NCBI RefSeq assembly: GCF_018343615.1
Contig: NZ_JAGYPI010000004.1
Span: forward strand, 1,588-65,587
Direction of reading: 5' to 3'
Length of the DNA stretch: 64,000 nt
Source: Bacillus sp. FJAT-49736
Lineage (GTDB): Bacteria > Bacillota > Bacilli > Bacillales > Bacillaceae_C
In this document: positions 41,849 through 51,176 of the stretch, piece after piece
Position numbering within the stretch: the first letter of the stretch is position 1
Layout of the letters: every line of letters starts with the position of its first letter
Program-made: the position numbers and the translations under genes
Notes under the pieces: generated by a model
The model's database searches: none
Told to the model about the DNA's origin: nothing
The model's input: the letters and a program-made list of their open reading frames with translations, nothing else

Positions 41849-43090
41849 ATGGGTTATTATGATCAGGACGACCACGGACAAAGCCGTTATAGAAACGAAA
41901 AAGGCAATAAAGGCGGATACTTAATTTCCAGCTTAATTGGAGTTATTATAGGTGCCCTTATTGTACTGCTTGTTTTCCCTAATTTCGGTGGAAAGACCAA
42001 TCAAAACACTCAAGAGGAGTCAACAACCGCTTTTACCAACAAAAATAATGTTCAAGGGAAGAATGTATCTCTTAATGTTACAACCGATATTACAAAAGCT
42101 GTCGGCATAGCAGAAAAGGCTGTAGTTGGAATCTCTAATATTCAATCACAGGGCTTTTGGAGTCAAGACAACGGAATGAGTGGTGGCAAAAAGTCTACCC
42201 AACAAGAGGCAGGTTCCGGATCAGGTGTGATTTATAAAAAAGCAAATGGAAAAGCCTACATCGTAACAAATAACCACGTTGTAGAAGGGGCTGATCAGCT
42301 TGAAGTGACACTATCGGATGGAACAAAGCTACCTGCAAAGTTATTAGGTAGTGATGTTTGGACAGACTTAGCTGTAGTCGAAGTAGATGGTTCAAAAGTA
42401 TCTACAATCGCTCAATTTGGAGATTCTGATAAATTAAAGCTTGGGGAGCCGGTTATTGCTATTGGTAACCCACTAGGGGAACAATTTGCGGGATCCGTTA
42501 CACAAGGAATTGTTTCCGGTATTAATCGTACAGTGCCGGTGGATATTAATAATGATGGTGTTGAGGATTGGTCGTCAGAAGTTATTCAAACAGATGCTGC
42601 TATCAACCCGGGAAATAGCGGTGGAGCACTCATTAATGTTGCAGGCCAAGTAGTTGGAATTAACTCAATGAAAATCGCGCAGGAAGCGGTGGAAGGTATC
42701 GGATTCTCTATACCAATTAATTATGCCGAGCCAATCATTACAAAGCTTGAGAGGTTTGGAAAGATCACTAGACCTTCTATTGGAGTACAGTTACAGGATG
42801 TCAGTGATATTCCGGCTTATCACCAACAAGAAACATTGCATCTACCAAAGAATGTTACCGATGGAATTATGATTGAATCAGTTGTCCCTCATTCTCCTGC
42901 TGCTGCTGCAGGTTTAAGAGAACTCGACGTAATTACGGAATTAGATGGTCATAAAGTACGTAATACTCTAGAGTTAAGAAAATATTTATACGATAAAAAG
43001 CAACCAGGAGATACAATGATTATTAAGTTCTATAGAAGCGGAAAATTACAAGAAGTAACCGTTAAATTATCAAATGAATCAAGAATGTAA
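41849..43090 (+). CDS. htrC: HtrA-type membrane serine protease HtrC
   Basis: A 413-residue DegP/HtrA-family quality-control protease. One membrane helix (about 22-44 from this start) anchors it with the protease domain outside. The triad is visible: His in VTNNHVVEG, Asp in WTDLAVVEV, Ser in NPGNSGGAL. A C-terminal PDZ domain carries VVPHSPAAAAGL. ATGs at 41816 and 41840 are in frame, but AAAGG spacing best fits 41849. The location after walJ and before rlmH is the htrC position in Bacillus. Confidence 0.96.
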   Translation: MGYYDQDDHGQSRYRNEKGNKGGYLISSLIGVIIGALIVLLVFPNFGGKTNQNTQEESTTAFTNKNNVQGKNVSLNVTTDITKAVGIAEKAVVGISNIQSQGFWSQDNGMSGGKKSTQQEAGSGSGVIYKKANGKAYIVTNNHVVEGADQLEVTLSDGTKLPAKLLGSDVWTDLAVVEVDGSKVSTIAQFGDSDKLKLGEPVIAIGNPLGEQFAGSVTQGIVSGINRTVPVDINNDGVEDWSSEVIQTDAAINPGNSGGALINVAGQVVGINSMKIAQEAVEGIGFSIPINYAEPIITKLERFGKITRPSIGVQLQDVSDIPAYHQQETLHLPKNVTDGIMIESVVPHSPAAAAGLRELDVITELDGHKVRNTLELRKYLYDKKQPGDTMIIKFYRSGKLQEVTVKLSNESRM

Positions 43091-43095
43091 TCGGT

Positions 43096-43361
43096 TGTGG
43101 ATAAATACAGGAGATAATATCTCCTGTATTTTTTTTGTGGATGAATCATTTGTGTTATTATTGGTGTGATATTAAGGGAAAATTTCATTTTTAGGTAAAA
43201 AGGGTGAGATTTTGTCCAAAATTCAATAAATATTAAAGTGAAACTGGGACTATATTACTTATCCACAGCTGTGTATAGGTTAATATATATTGTGGAGAAC
43301 AAATATTCCTACACAAAATGTGGATAGAAATTGTGGATATGTGGATAAGTTCTGTGGATAT
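43096..43361. promoter_or_regulatory. DnaA box cluster upstream of rlmH
   Basis: Exact boxes lie at 43096-43104, 43259-43267 and 43340-43348. One-mismatch TGTGGATNN or related sites lie at 43136, 43291, 43319, 43332 and 43353, so four boxes in the same orientation crowd into 43 bases just before rlmH. In B. subtilis the corresponding gene yydA (rlmH) has one of the DnaA-bound non-origin promoters. The gap holds no other gene. Confidence 0.8.
43104..43137 (+). terminator. Terminator after htrC
   Basis: The 12-bp stem AATACAGGAGAT/ATCTCCTGTATT with a three-base loop is followed by six T residues. It abuts a DnaA box (43096-43104). Confidence 0.92.
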
Positions 43362-43397
43362 CTTGTTTGTAATCTGTTTGTAAAGTGGGGATTAATT

Positions 43398-43877
43398 GTG
43401 AATATCTCAATAATTGCAGTTGGAAAACTGAAAGAAAAGTATTTAAAACAAGGAATTGATGAATATTTAAAAAGATTAACAGCATATGCAAAAGTGGAAA
43501 TTATCGAGGTTCCAGACGAAAAAGCGCCCGAAGTCTTAAGCGAAATCGAAATGGAGCAAGTGAAACAAAAAGAAGGAGAGCGAATCCTGTCCAAAATTAC
43601 CCAAGATACTTATGTAATTGCCTTGGCGATACAGGGGAAAATGAAAAGTTCCGAGGAATTGGCTGACGATTTGGACAAGCTCGCAACATATGGGAAGAGC
43701 AAAATAGCATTTGTGATTGGTGGATCACTAGGACTAAGTTCGGAGGTCTTGTCACGGTCTAATGAGCGTTTATCTTTTTCGAAGATGACACTTCCACACC
43801 AGCTGATGCGGTTGGTGCTGGTGGAGCAAGTGTATCGGGCGTTTCGGATTAATAGGGGGGAACCGTATCATAAATAG
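43398..43877 (+). CDS. rlmH: 23S rRNA (pseudouridine1915-N3)-methyltransferase RlmH
   Basis: A 159-residue SPOUT-fold methyltransferase that modifies pseudouridine 1915 in helix 69 of 23S rRNA. The trefoil-knot SAM site shows [10 protein letters not shown], and the C-terminus [10 protein letters not shown] is invariant. The GTG at 43398 gives Met-Asn-Ile and exactly the B. subtilis length; the in-frame extension back to 43290 runs through the DnaA boxes and is not coding. The DnaA cluster just upstream suggests DnaA-linked control. Confidence 0.97.
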   Translation: MNISIIAVGKLKEKYLKQGIDEYLKRLTAYAKVEIIEVPDEKAPEVLSEIEMEQVKQKEGERILSKITQDTYVIALAIQGKMKSSEELADDLDKLATYGKSKIAFVIGGSLGLSSEVLSRSNERLSFSKMTLPHQLMRLVLVEQVYRAFRINRGEPYHK

Positions 43878-44387
43878 AGGCAAAAAAATTGGAAGATAAG
43901 GCGGCAGTTTTTCCTTTGAATCAAAATTTGAAGAGGAATTTACTTCTGAACAAAAAACAAAGCAAAAAGTAATTGTAGATTTAGAAGATTATGGTGAAGA
44001 AGATTACTTTTAGGTCCGCAAATAGTACAAATTGACGGTGTACCTATTTGCCTTGGTGCCAATTTCCGCATCCATATTTATCACCTTTACACAGTCTGCT
44101 CTTATCGCTTTAGGGAAGAATCATGCAACATACTTATTGAAACATAGAGTTTTGATTAGTTGTAGGAATCGATTGTCTGTTAAGAATTGTCTTTTATTTA
44201 ACTATTTATGGAAACAGGAAATTCGATAATCAAGATAATATTATGAACAACAATAGATCTAAATCCTTTGTAGTTATTTCTTTGGTTCTTAATATTCACT
44301 GACGGAAAGAAAAAGAGCGATCATTAAATGAAAATTAAAGCTATGACAGACAAGTAGAGGTAACCTGAATTAAAATAGAAATTACTT
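43878..44387. other. Gene-poor stretch with possible coding remnants
   Basis: No intact gene is visible. A run of sense codons without a start ends at a TAG (44011-44013) and encodes an acidic tail VDLEDYGEEDYF. A hydrophobic 65-codon frame (44032-44229) has no ribosome site. These look like remnants or chance frames; I cannot assign a family. Confidence 0.3.
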
Positions 44388-44428
44388 AAAATGAACACAT
44401 GTATAGATAACAGTGTGTTCATTTTTTG
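44388..44428 (+). terminator. Stand-alone terminator-like hairpin
   Basis: The stem AAATGAACACA/TGTGTTCATTT with a 14-base loop is followed by TTTTT. No intact gene lies upstream for 500 bases, which fits a decayed gene there. Confidence 0.65.
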
Positions 44429-44523
44429 TGTTATTTAAAAATGGAAAGCTTTATAAAATTATTTTTAAAACTTTAAAACTATTTCATTTGAAAAATCGTT
44501 AATGTATGCAGAGAGGTGAAAAT

Positions 44524-45090
44524 ATGATGACAGATCAAGAACTAGTTGATGACATTATAAATGGATCCCAATCGGCTATGGAGGTACTAGTAAAACGACA
44601 CTATTCTCTTGTTTATGCTTATATGTATCGAAAGACGAATAATAAAGATACGGCTTATGATTTAACTCAAGAGATTTTCATTAAAATGTTATCTAAAATC
44701 AAGTTGTATTCGAGCTCAGGCGAGTTTGCGCACTGGCTTTTAAAAATCGCGACAAATCATTTCCGTGACTATATAAAAAGCCGTTCCTTCGTTTCCTCCC
44801 AAATGGAAAGTGAATATGAGGATACACATACCAATCACCAAACCAATGTTACCTATCTATATGAAAAGAACCAGGAACGGGAGGAAATTAGCCAAGCCTT
44901 AAACCAACTGTCGGTAGTTCAAAAAGAGGCAATATTACTCAAGTACTTTCACGATTTAAAAATCAAAGAAATTGCTGAGATAACCTCTGCAAATGAATCA
45001 ACCGTAAAATCACGGTTGAAGCAGGGGCTTCAAAAATTAAGCATCCTACTAAGGAGGGAACAGAATGAAACGAATTCCAAACGATTATGA
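44524..45090 (+). CDS. ECF-type RNA polymerase sigma factor
   Basis: A 188-residue sigma-70 family protein with region 2 (about 15-80, including YDLTQEIFIKM and FAHWLLKIATNHFRD) and region 4 (about 120-180, LNQLSVVQKEAILLKYF and IAEITSANESTVKSRL). There is no region 3, as in ECF factors. The ATG at 44524 follows GAGAGGTGA. It overlaps the next membrane-protein gene by 26 bases and heads an operon with an ABC exporter, the arrangement of B. subtilis sigY-yxl. It probably drives its own operon (inference). Confidence 0.92.
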   Translation: MMTDQELVDDIINGSQSAMEVLVKRHYSLVYAYMYRKTNNKDTAYDLTQEIFIKMLSKIKLYSSSGEFAHWLLKIATNHFRDYIKSRSFVSSQMESEYEDTHTNHQTNVTYLYEKNQEREEISQALNQLSVVQKEAILLKYFHDLKIKEIAEITSANESTVKSRLKQGLQKLSILLRREQNETNSKRL

Positions 45091-45835
45091 AATGGATGAT
45101 CATGAGATTTCAGATCTCTTAAAAAACTTCACGATTGAAACTCCAACAGAACATGAAATATCTAAAACGATTGAAGAATTGCGTTTTTATGTTCCAAAAA
45201 GAAGAAAAACAATTCAATCCTACTTATCGCAAACGTGGAATATGCTTTTTTACAGCTTCAATCCCGTTTTTATTTTTCTTTCACTAGTTGTTTATATAAT
45301 TGGAATTGGTGTCAACTTAAATTCGAATTATAGCCCTTATTTTACGTTATTGGTGATTTCACCCACACCGTTTCTATTTGGCTTATTTGAGCTAGTGAAA
45401 GGAAGGGAACTAAAAATGTGGGAACTGGAACAAGCTTGTAAATATTCTGCTAAACAGCTTTTGTTAGCAAAGCTAACCTTGATCAGCGGGGTAAATATTG
45501 GGTTTAATATTCTTTTTTGCATACTGGCAGAGGTCACATCGGCTAACCTCGTCTTTTGGAAATTAACCGTTTTTTGGATTATTCCACTTTGTTTCGTTTC
45601 ATCCATTTCATTGTTGTTATCGCTTAAATTCAGAGGGTGGAGTTCACTAGTGGTTCTTCCGGTTCTTTGGTTCGGAATTTCTTTTATGTTACAACAAATT
45701 CCTGGGGTTATGACTTTCTTTGAATCGGTGCATTGGACAGTTTATGCCTGTTTAATCCTATTCTCTGTTAGCATTTTTAATTGGCAAATAAGATTAATCA
45801 AAAGGGGAATTCACATTGAAGCTAACTATTCATAA
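45065..45835 (+). CDS. Membrane protein, probable anti-sigma-like partner
   Basis: A 256-residue protein with a soluble N-terminus (about 1-55) and six hydrophobic segments (about 65-85, 90-110, 135-160, 170-188, 192-212, 218-240). I see no zinc-finger anti-sigma motif. The overlap with the sigma gene and the cytoplasmic N-terminal part suggest it holds the sigma factor, but this is only context. The ATG at 45065 follows AAGGAGGGA. It overlaps the ABC ATPase gene by 20 bases. Confidence 0.75.
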   Translation: MKRIPNDYEMDDHEISDLLKNFTIETPTEHEISKTIEELRFYVPKRRKTIQSYLSQTWNMLFYSFNPVFIFLSLVVYIIGIGVNLNSNYSPYFTLLVISPTPFLFGLFELVKGRELKMWELEQACKYSAKQLLLAKLTLISGVNIGFNILFCILAEVTSANLVFWKLTVFWIIPLCFVSSISLLLSLKFRGWSSLVVLPVLWFGISFMLQQIPGVMTFFESVHWTVYACLILFSVSIFNWQIRLIKRGIHIEANYS

Positions 45836-46700
45836 TTTATCAAAGGTATTTGGGGAAAAAATAGCTGTAAATCAAATCAATACAGAATTAACACCAGGAG
45901 TTTATGGTATTTTGGGTGCAAATGGTTGCGGAAAAACAACATTGATGAGGATGCTTGCTGGTATTTTACGTCCATCTTCGGGGGAAATATTATTTAACGG
46001 AACAAATATTCAGGTATTAGATGAACGATACCGTGACATTTTAGGCTACCACCCTCAGCATATAGGCTATTATCAAAATATTTCCGCCGAAAAACTATTG
46101 CTTTATATAGCAGCTCTTAAAGGTTTAGAGAAAACACAGGCGAAGAAGAAAGTGGAGGAACTATTAGGCTTGGTCAATTTACTGGAGCATCGTAATGTGA
46201 AAGTTGGGAAATTCTCTGGTGGTATGAAGCAACGTGTAGGTATCGCCCAGGCACTATTAAATGATCCCAAGGTATTAATTGTAGACGAGCCAACGGCGGG
46301 TTTAGATCCAAAAGAGCGAATTCGCTTCCGCAATTTATTATCACAAATTGCCTATGACCGAATTGTTCTCTTGTCAACACATATTGTTTCAGATATTGAA
46401 TATATCGCTAAAGAGGTTTTGATATTGAAAAATGGCGAACTTATTCAAAAAAGTACTCCGCAAATGCTTTTGGCGGGGTTACGAGGAAAAGTTTGGAATG
46501 TTCAAAGCGAAGAAAGCAAAGTGCTTCATTTTCAAGAACATTACAAAGTAGGGAATATGGTTAAAAACATGGATGGTGTATCACTCAGAATTATTTCAGA
46601 TGAGAAACCGTCTGCGAACGCGACTAAGGAAGTGCCAAATTTAGAAGATTTATATTTATATTATTTTGATGAAGAGGTAACCCGCTATGGAGTTAGTTAA
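45816..46700 (+). CDS. ABC transporter ATP-binding protein
   Basis: A 294-residue ABC ATPase of the drug/bacteriocin-exporter type. Walker A is GANGCGKTT (about 35-43), the signature FSGGMKQR (about 133), Walker B VLIVDEPTAGLD, and the switch His is in LSTHIVSD. The C-terminal 80 residues form the extra domain common in this subfamily. The TTG at 45816 follows AAAGGGG. It overlaps the permease gene by 14 bases. Confidence 0.95.
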   Translation: MKLTIHNLSKVFGEKIAVNQINTELTPGVYGILGANGCGKTTLMRMLAGILRPSSGEILFNGTNIQVLDERYRDILGYHPQHIGYYQNISAEKLLLYIAALKGLEKTQAKKKVEELLGLVNLLEHRNVKVGKFSGGMKQRVGIAQALLNDPKVLIVDEPTAGLDPKERIRFRNLLSQIAYDRIVLLSTHIVSDIEYIAKEVLILKNGELIQKSTPQMLLAGLRGKVWNVQSEESKVLHFQEHYKVGNMVKNMDGVSLRIISDEKPSANATKEVPNLEDLYLYYFDEEVTRYGVS

Positions 46701-47805
46701 ATTTGAACTATATAAATTGTGTAAGCAAAAAATGAATTGGGTGGGTTTATTGCTTCTTTTCATTTTTCTGGGATTATCTATTTATTTAAATACAAATGGG
46801 GAAGCAGCCAAGGATTATGCCCTATATAAGGGTTACGAGGGAAAAATTAACCCACAGCTTGTTACAAAAAAACAACAGGAATTAACAGAAATGTTGAACG
46901 AAAATACAGATGGAATTTCAAAAAATGATTTGCAGAAAATACATGTTTTATCCGATTTTACACAAGCAGGGAACATGTTAGCAAACTATCATGAAGAAAA
47001 AAGCAACTTGGAAAAACAAATGAAAACTCTCAGTAAATCAAGCTATGAATATAGGGAAGCAAAATATAATTTAGAAAACCTAATTAAAATGGGAGAACCG
47101 CAGTTCTATTACATGAAGGCATGGGAGAATGTCACAAGTTATACCGACTTTATTGGAACATTGATCATATCAGTCATGATTCTGATTGGAATTTCCTCTA
47201 TTTTTTCAAAGGAATACTCTACTGGAATGTATCAGTTTATATTAAGTTCTAAAAATGGTAGGAAAAAGATTGTAACAGCTAAACTAGTGGTTTCGTTTCT
47301 ATATGTCATTATATTGACCTCTCTGTTTTTCTTAGCTTGTATAGTGATGAATCTATTGTTCTATGGGGACTATGGATATAACCATGCCATACGCAACCTT
47401 TCTGGATTTAATGGAACTTTATTAACGCTTAAAGTTTGGCAATACATTTTAATCGAATACTTCATTTATTTGTTTGGAGCTTTAGCTTTTTCCACCTTAG
47501 TCATGTTTATATCGTCCAAAAGCAAAAGTTCATTGTCAGGAATCATTTGGGGTGCAGCCATATTAGGATTACCTAATATACTAATACAGGTAACTTACGG
47601 TCAGTTTCATTGGCTCATGAACGCTTTGAACTTTTCCTACTCAGCGTTAATGTCGGTCATAACACTATTTTATACAGGTAATTTATATAATGTATTTGGA
47701 CATCCCGTTCCTCTTGTCTACTTATCTGTACCGTTATTTGCCGTACTATCCATTCTCTTTATATACGGGACGTTCCATACCATTAGGAAAAAACAATTTA
47801 TTTAA
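46687..47805 (+). CDS. ABC transporter permease
   Basis: A 372-residue ABC-2 type permease. The first helix (about 18-35) is followed by a long extracellular, Lys/Glu-rich loop with coiled-coil character (about 36-150), then five more helices to the C-terminus (MVISVMILIGIS-like segment near 155, others near 200, 250, 280, 345). The ATG at 46687 is inside the ATPase gene. Substrate unknown; sigma-linked exporters of this type often give resistance to wall-active peptides. Confidence 0.88.
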   Translation: MELVKFELYKLCKQKMNWVGLLLLFIFLGLSIYLNTNGEAAKDYALYKGYEGKINPQLVTKKQQELTEMLNENTDGISKNDLQKIHVLSDFTQAGNMLANYHEEKSNLEKQMKTLSKSSYEYREAKYNLENLIKMGEPQFYYMKAWENVTSYTDFIGTLIISVMILIGISSIFSKEYSTGMYQFILSSKNGRKKIVTAKLVVSFLYVIILTSLFFLACIVMNLLFYGDYGYNHAIRNLSGFNGTLLTLKVWQYILIEYFIYLFGALAFSTLVMFISSKSKSSLSGIIWGAAILGLPNILIQVTYGQFHWLMNALNFSYSALMSVITLFYTGNLYNVFGHPVPLVYLSVPLFAVLSILFIYGTFHTIRKKQFI

Positions 47806-47848
47806 TGAAGAGTGACAGGAAGAAAATTTTCTTTTGAAAGCAATTTAG

Positions 47849-47879
47849 AGCTGAAAATCTTTTGATTTCAGCTTTTTTT
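47849..47879 (+). terminator. Terminator of the sigma/ABC operon
   Basis: The stem AGCTGAAAATC/GATTTCAGCT has a one-base bulge, a four-base loop and a seven-base T tail. Confidence 0.88.
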
Positions 47880-48157
47880 ATCGAAAAAATACAGCGGGAA
47901 AATAACCACTAAAGGAATATATCTGCATTACAAAGAACCAAATTTTGAATACGTATATTCTTTGGAATTACTGCGCTAATAGAGTGTAAATGTTCTTTTT
48001 TTGTACACTGGAAATTATACTTTTCTGTTTAAAAAATCGAAAGCTTTATTTACTTTATGGTCAAAAACCGAAAGTTTAAACGTTATTGAAAAATTTTCGC
48101 TTATGTTCGCCATTCAAAAAAGACCCGCTTATCATAAGGAGTAAGGAGGAATTTAAC

Positions 48158-48383
48158 ATGTATAATGTCCTATCAAAACCTAGAAAACGCAGAGCAGTTG
48201 GATATTTGAGGGTAGATCTAAGGAACCAATCTTATCCGAAAAATCATCAGATAAGTTTAGTCAAACTATGATGAATAATTGAATGCAACTTTAAAACAAT
48301 TTTTAGAATCTAAATATAATTATCAAAGTCTTTCGAATGTTCATCGCGTTATTAAGGAAGAGATTAAAAACAATAATAGATAG
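48158..48383 (+). pseudogene. Decayed small gene, two apparent frameshifts
   Basis: A good ribosome site (AAGGAGG) precedes an ATG at 48158 that encodes MYNVLSKPRKRRAVGYL before the frame loses quality; it stops at 48271 after 37 codons. Coding-like sequence continues in another frame (KEPILSEKSSDKFSQTMMNN) and then in a third (ATLKQFLESKYNYQSLSNV, stop at 48381-48383). Read together this suggests one protein of about 75-85 residues broken by two frameshifts. The family is not recognised. Alternatively only the 37-codon frame is real. Confidence 0.35.
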
Positions 48384-48762
48384 TAATAGGTAAGCTGGGA
48401 AATGAACAAACTTAACTCAACTTTAGCTCAATATTAAACGTTAAGTATGGAGGCTGTAATAGCTCAGGAGATAAAATGTAGATTATTGAAGAGATAATAT
48501 TATAATGAGTAGCAAATGGATCGTGTTTTATATACTTTTATTGCCTAACGATTTTTCTTACTCATTAGAAACTCTTTACTGATATCAAAATATGGGTGTA
48601 CCTCAGTTAAATTATTTTTTTAAATGGTATAAAAGTTGCGTAGTTTTTTGTATAATCATAATGAAATTTGAAGGATGCTAATGCATTTTCCTTTTACCAT
48701 AAGTGGTTTTTTAGCCTAGAATGCAAAGTTCAAATATTTATATAAAGTGGGGTGCAAATTAA
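48384..48762. other. Intergenic stretch without recognised features
   Basis: A/T-rich sequence before the hypothetical gene at 48763. A TATAAT at 48651-48656 could be a -10 element but no good -35 stands 16-18 bases ahead of it. Nothing else was found. Confidence 0.3.
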
Positions 48763-49134
48763 ATGTCAGAAGTAATCAATAAATTAAAAACTGTTGTGTT
48801 AAACCAGGTTTCATCGGAAATCATAGAAAGCAATCCGCCATTTGTTGAACCAATTGTTTCTTCCGTTGTCTATATATTAACTGCACCTTTTGATCTTAAA
48901 GATGCGTATGAACATGCTACATATGATTATACTAATGATGAATTTGAAGTGGAAACCGTCCAGGTTATGAATGAAAGATTGCAGCAGATCATGGATACGC
49001 TGGAGACTACTCCCAGCAGTAAACTCGGAAAGTTTATTATTAAGCTTTACTTGAATAGTTTAAGTGAACTTGCAAGCATATCTGAAAGTTGGAAACATCT
49101 TTATAACGAAGTTACAAAGTGTTTGCAAGTTTAG
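48763..49134 (+). CDS. Hypothetical protein, 123 residues
   Basis: I do not recognise this protein. It is predicted soluble, acidic and mostly helical, with no signal peptide. The segment EIIESNPPFVEPIVSSVVYIL (about 19-39) is mildly hydrophobic. The ATG at 48763 follows AAGTGGGGTG, and a good terminator follows the stop, both of which support a real single-gene unit. Nothing in the neighbours suggests a function. Confidence 0.7.
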   Translation: MSEVINKLKTVVLNQVSSEIIESNPPFVEPIVSSVVYILTAPFDLKDAYEHATYDYTNDEFEVETVQVMNERLQQIMDTLETTPSSKLGKFIIKLYLNSLSELASISESWKHLYNEVTKCLQV

Positions 49135-49156
49135 AAAATAAGTCATGAAAAGTAGC

Positions 49157-49180
49157 AGGTGCCCCTTGAGGCACCTTTTT
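49157..49180 (+). terminator. Terminator after the 123-residue hypothetical gene
   Basis: The stem AGGTGCC/GGCACCT with a six-base loop is followed by TTTTT. The next 215 bases to uppP hold nothing I can name. Confidence 0.85.
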
Positions 49181-49397
49181 AAACCTCACATAGATACATT
49201 ACCGAGAATCGTATCATAAGTAAATGAAGTTTCTAGTGGAGATATTGAATTGCTATGTAATCGATGCTTTAGAACTTGAAAATGCTACCGCCAATTTAAA
49301 AAATTAAATTTTTGTTTTTAACATAAAGATGTTAGTAAATATCTCAATTATCGGAGTTTGATTGACTCGGCCCAATAATGATAAACAATGGCCAGTA

Positions 49398-50195
49398 TTA
49401 AAGAATTACAAAGATAAAAAATAGGGCCGCTAATGCAATTCGGTAATAAGCAAAAATGCTTAAACCAACCTTTGCTAGTATTTTAAGGAACAATACCACT
49501 ACTAACATGGCTACAACAAATGCAGTTATAAAACCGATAGCGAACAAAGGAATGTCGCTTGTATGTAAAAAATGAAAGCTTTTAATAAAATCCAAGCCTG
49601 TAGCACCTACCATAATAGGAAGTGCAACCAAAAAGGAAAACTCTGCAGCTGTTTTGTGATTTGCCCCAACTAGTAACCCTCCTGATATGGTAGATCCAGC
49701 GCGAGAAAAACCAGGGATTACTGCTAAGCATTGGAATAGTCCTATGGTGAAAGCTTGTTTATAACTCAATTCATCAACTGTGTTAGAGGTGAACTTTCTA
49801 TGTTTTTTTTCGGCAAATAACATCAATATTGCTCCCGCTATAAGGCTAAATACTACAACATTAGGGGAAAAAAGTTGGTTTTTAATGAAGTCATGTAGCA
49901 ATAGCCCTGCTATTGCAGCAGGAATGACTCCTAATATGATGTGAATGGCATCTAATTTCTTTTCTGGTTTTCCAATTGAGCTGAAATTTAAGAGGGAAAG
50001 GTATCTTTTCCAATATAAAACTAAAATAGCTAGCATAGAACCAAGTTGAATAATTACTTCAAAAGTATTTGCCTTATCCCCCTTGAACCCTAATAGACTA
50101 CCTACTAAAATCAAATGACCAGTAGATGATACTGGCAAAAATTCAGTGAACCCTTCTACGATGCCTAATATAAAAGCTATGAAATGTTCATGCAT
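49398..50195 (-). CDS. uppP: Undecaprenyl-diphosphatase UppP (BacA)
   Basis: A 265-residue integral membrane phosphatase that recycles the C55 lipid carrier of wall synthesis and gives bacitracin tolerance. The two signature motifs are EGFTEFLPVSSTGH (about 14-27) and PGFSRAGSTISGG (about 160-172), holding the catalytic Glu, Ser and Arg. About eight membrane segments. The ATG at 50195 follows GAGGATTGAGG. It stands alone on the minus strand, against the direction of replication. Confidence 0.97.
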   Translation of the reverse strand: MHEHFIAFILGIVEGFTEFLPVSSTGHLILVGSLLGFKGDKANTFEVIIQLGSMLAILVLYWKRYLSLLNFSSIGKPEKKLDAIHIILGVIPAAIAGLLLHDFIKNQLFSPNVVVFSLIAGAILMLFAEKKHRKFTSNTVDELSYKQAFTIGLFQCLAVIPGFSRAGSTISGGLLVGANHKTAAEFSFLVALPIMVGATGLDFIKSFHFLHTSDIPLFAIGFITAFVVAMLVVVLFLKILAKVGLSIFAYYRIALAALFFIFVIL

Positions 50196-50830
50196 GTTTT
50201 CCTCAATCCTCTCATTTGTTGTTACTTAATGTATGTGAAGTAGATATATAGATTTTGTTGATTCCAGCTTTTTTGTCAGAGCATAGTCCATTGCGTCACT
50301 CTATATATTTCGGTGGAATGTATCTTTGAAAAATGCAATTTTCATATGAATCCACTCCTATGAAATAATGGTTCCAACAATCAATATCATCTAAAACGTT
50401 AAGGTATTCCCCATCCAAACCCTACAAATAGTAAATTCTCTTTTATTGTATTAAGAAATCTGTTGTTTCTGCTTAAGCTAAGGTAAAGGATTTGTAAAGA
50501 TTATGTAATTTTAAAGCACTAAGGAAAATTGAAAGTGCGAATTCCTATTCTTTGTTGAATAATGTAAGGTCCAGGTTCTAATGTAATAATCATTCCGGCC
50601 TCAAGCTTCATATAAAAACTGACAGAATCATGTGGATTATGAGATTATAATAATTGGAAAACGTTTCAACTATGGGAAATGTGTAGATTTTTGTATATTA
50701 TTAGGTATAATGTACATGTAATTATTAATTATTATTTTTGTAGGTTTATCATATTATTAACAAAAAGGATTCCAAATAATGTAATTTTCTTTTGTTAACA
50801 AGAAATTTTTGAAAAGGAGGTTAAAGAAAT
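50196..50830. other. 635-base intergenic stretch
   Basis: No gene is visible in either strand. It must hold the promoters of uppP (left) and of the DUF4190 gene (right). TATAAT-like AGGTATAATG at about 50703-50712 is the best -10 for the latter. A near-palindrome GAAAACGTTTC at about 50660 only poorly resembles a cre site. Confidence 0.4.
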
Positions 50831-51130
50831 ATGGATATACAAAAAAACAATAATGAAAATCAGCAAAATACTACAAGTGGTAGTTCTATTACAGCTCTAG
50901 TATTAGGTATATTATCTTTGGTTATTCCGTATGTAGGGTTAATTTTGGGTATTGTGGGAATAGTTTTTTCCAAAAAAGCCTTTAGAGAAATAGAACAATA
51001 CAAATACAACGGAAAAGGTATGGCCGTAGCTGGTTTGGTTACTAGTATTGTTGGATGTGCAATATATGGCATTATCATATTAATCTTAATAATAATAGGT
51101 ATCTTTGCTGGGGTATCTTCAAATTTCTAA
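50831..51130 (+). CDS. DUF4190 small membrane protein
   Basis: A 99-residue protein with an Asn/Gln-rich cytoplasmic start (about 1-18) and two long hydrophobic segments (about 22-46 and 66-95) joined by a basic loop with SKKAFREIEQ. The ALVLGILSLVIPYVGLILGI pattern is the DUF4190 signature. Function unknown. The ATG at 50831 follows AAAAGGAGG. A very strong hairpin follows. Confidence 0.85.
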   Translation: MDIQKNNNENQQNTTSGSSITALVLGILSLVIPYVGLILGIVGIVFSKKAFREIEQYKYNGKGMAVAGLVTSIVGCAIYGIIILILIIIGIFAGVSSNF

Positions 51131-51176
51131 GAACTATTAAAAGAATAATATATAAGTATTAGATATTGAAACTAAA

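Noticed and set aside
43290-43397. N-terminal extension of rlmH
   Set aside because: It translates the DnaA box cluster; the GTG at 43398 gives the conserved 159-residue protein.
44032-44229. 65-codon hydrophobic frame
   Set aside because: No ribosome site, no recognised family, in a degraded stretch; mentioned only as a possible remnant.
50655-50675. Catabolite-response (cre) site
   Set aside because: The GAAAACGTTTC palindrome mismatches the cre consensus at several fixed positions.
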